Shown: positions 14,705 through 15,668 of the stretch, piece after piece | Layout of the letters: each line of letters begins with the position of its first letter | Numbering within the stretch: position 1 is the stretch's first letter | DNA from: Bacteroidota bacterium | GTDB lineage: Bacteria; Bacteroidota; Bacteroidia; Flavobacteriales; Weeksellaceae | Assembly: GCA_023433225.1 (NCBI GenBank) | Contig: JAEZDQ010000083.1 | Coordinates: 1-15,668, forward strand | Direction of reading: 5' to 3' | Length of the DNA: 15,668 bases | Translations under genes and position numbers: made by a program | Notes under the pieces: model-generated | What the model was told of the DNA's origin: nothing | The model's database searches: none | What the model saw: only the letters and a program-made list of their open reading frames with translations

Positions 14705-15028
14705 GACGGCGTCCAATAGGTTCCGAAGAGTTCCGGCGGTGTTTCAGAACCCCTCTTTTGACGTTCCGAAGAGGTCTGGAGGGGTTGGGGGACGTATCCG
14801 GACACGTTCCGGACGCCAAAATTGACGTCCCCCGACGGGGTAAATGGCGTCCCCGGACGGGGTAAATGGGGTTCCGAACGCCAATTTTGGCATAGGTGTA
14901 CGGGGTAAATGGCATAGGGAGACGGGGTAAACGGTGTTCCGGACGAGGTCAGAGGCGTTCCGGACGAGGTAAACGACGTAGCATGACGGGGTAAATGGCG
15001 TAGAGGGACGAGGTAAAAGGGGCTTGGA
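14705..15028. repeat. Array of about 15 degenerate 21-22-bp repeat units
   Basis: The whole stretch between pnp and the ABC-F gene can be cut into units that nearly all start GACG or GAAG. Starts are at 14705, 14725, 14747, 14768, 14791, 14812, 14834, 14856, 14877, 14899, 14921, 14942, 14963, 14985 and 15007; spacing is 20-23 bp, mean about 21.6. The best units (14834, 14856, 14921, 14985) share GACGGGGTAAA, then YGG, then a variable CGT-TCC or CGTAG end; 14963 and 15007 have GACGAGGTAAA. Units before 14834 are more diverged. Unlike a CRISPR there is no split into constant repeat and unique spacer. The stretch is clearly richer in G and C than its flanks, which have ordinary A/T-rich intergenic DNA. 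An open frame on the minus strand (14662-15054) is treated as a by-product. Function unknown. Confidence 0.85.
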
Positions 15029-15080
15029 GATGGCATGGTAGGATTCATTTTCAAATCAGTCCTTTCTCAAATTCAAACCT

Positions 15081-15088
15081 TATCTTTG
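15081..15088 (+). promoter_or_regulatory. Candidate -7 box for the ABC-F gene
   Basis: TATCTTTG is a perfect TAnnTTTG and lies 14 nt before the ATG at 15103. No TTTG is found about 20 nt upstream. The predicted leader would be under 10 nt and has no Shine-Dalgarno sequence. Confidence 0.45.
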
Positions 15089-15102
15089 CCGCAAACACAC
15101 AA

Positions 15103-15668
15103 ATGAATTTCCTTTCCGCCCAAAATTTATCGAAATCCTACGGGATCCGAACGCTTTTCAGCAATGTAAGTTTCCACGTCAACGAAGGAGACCAAATCGC
15201 GCTCGTTGCCAAAAACGGAAGCGGCAAGACCACTTTGTTGAAAATCCTGTCTGGGAAGGAAACTTCGGATTCGGGTGAAATCTTATTCAACAAAGACGTT
15301 AAGGTGCTTTTGTTTGAACAGTCCGATGATTTCGACGAAAACCTCAAAGCGGAAGATTATATTTTCAACCATTCCAATTCGGTTTTGGATGTCATCCACA
15401 GCTATGAGCAAATGATGCAGAATGACCCTTCCAACCCGGAATTTATGGATTGGATGGAGAAAATGAACCAAGTCGATGCCTGGTTGGTGGAGTCTAAAAT
15501 CCAAGAAATCCTTTCCAAATTAAAAATTGATTTCCTCGACCAGAAAATCGGGAATTTATCGGGTGGACAGCGAAAAAGGATTTCTTTGGCCAAATTCTTA
15601 ATTGACGTAAGCTTGGAATCAGGGCATTTATTGTTGATTTTGGATGAACCGACCAACCACCTCGACAT
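15103..15668 (+). CDS. ABC-F family ATPase (Uup-like), N-terminal part
   Basis: The gene runs off the window end; 188 codons are visible, the first of two ABC domains. It begins MNFLSAQNLSKSYGIRTLF, the usual ABC-F start. The Walker A is AKNGSGKTT (36-44), with Ala in place of the first Gly, a form I recall from other Bacteroidota members. The signature LSGGQRKR begins at residue 152 and the Walker B with D-loop LLLILDEPTNHLD fills 176-188. No membrane segment is present, as in all ABC-F proteins, which are soluble and act on the ribosome or, for Uup, in ribosome- and DNA-related processes. Between Walker A and the signature there is an acidic insert (about 95-135, VIHSYEQMMQNDPSNPEFMD), typical of Uup-like members. 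The exact subgroup cannot be fixed without the linker and C-terminus. Confidence 0.93.
   Translation, partial: MNFLSAQNLSKSYGIRTLFSNVSFHVNEGDQIALVAKNGSGKTTLLKILSGKETSDSGEILFNKDVKVLLFEQSDDFDENLKAEDYIFNHSNSVLDVIHSYEQMMQNDPSNPEFMDWMEKMNQVDAWLVESKIQEILSKLKIDFLDQKIGNLSGGQRKRISLAKFLIDVSLESGHLLLILDEPTNHLD

Noticed and set aside
14834..15028. CRISPR array
   Set aside because: The period of 21-22 bp leaves no room for unique spacers, the units are degenerate along their full length, and no cas gene is nearby.
14662..15054. A 130-codon open frame on the minus strand across the repeat array
   Set aside because: It arises from a repeat with no stops in any minus-strand frame, changes phase through the 22-bp units, has no recognisable fold, and no promoter box is seen upstream.

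Overview
The window looks like chromosomal DNA of a Bacteroidota bacterium, most likely class Flavobacteriia. The evidence is promoter boxes of the TAnnTTTG type, almost no Shine-Dalgarno sequences, a menaquinone-type UbiE next to a PorT-like protein, a fused DAHP synthase/chorismate mutase, paired DUF3857 transglutaminase-like proteins, and a moderate-to-low GC content. Genus cannot be fixed from sequence alone. Most of the window is conserved housekeeping DNA. The accessory content sits in the intergenic and decayed stretches.

Layout. Positions 1-59 hold the 5' part of a tRNA-Leu(UAG) on the minus strand. Diverging from it are a DUF3127 gene (193-558) with an SSB-like acidic tail, then a decayed HEAT-like gene (559-1102) with no start codon and two frameshifts, then a small secreted DUF6702-like gene (1199-1666) behind a possible sigma-54 promoter. 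A long minus-strand run from 9588 down to 1668 is packed like one operon: DAHP synthase/chorismate mutase, rsgA, dtd, two DUF3857 transglutaminase-like exported proteins, mazG-like, aroA. Its first and last genes are both shikimate-pathway enzymes. Upstream of it, and separated by a clear terminator at 9641-9674, lie ubiE and a porT-like gene, and before them an unknown membrane-anchored protein (11248-11802).

The plus strand then carries rpsO (11921-12190) with its terminator, a 70-bp REP-like palindrome, pnp (12411-14570) with its terminator, a GC-rich array of about fifteen degenerate 21-22-bp units (14705-15028), and the start of an ABC-F ATPase gene that runs off the window end.

Functionally the window combines aromatic amino-acid precursor synthesis, ribosome and translation upkeep (RsgA, S15, Dtd, ABC-F), RNA decay (PNPase), nucleotide clean-up (MazG-like), quinone synthesis and type IX secretion (PorT-like). 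The strongest candidates for something undescribed are the helically phased 21-22-bp repeat array, the DUF3127 protein with an SSB-like tip, and the set of promoter boxes placed only 4-7 nt before start codons, which would imply leaderless mRNAs.
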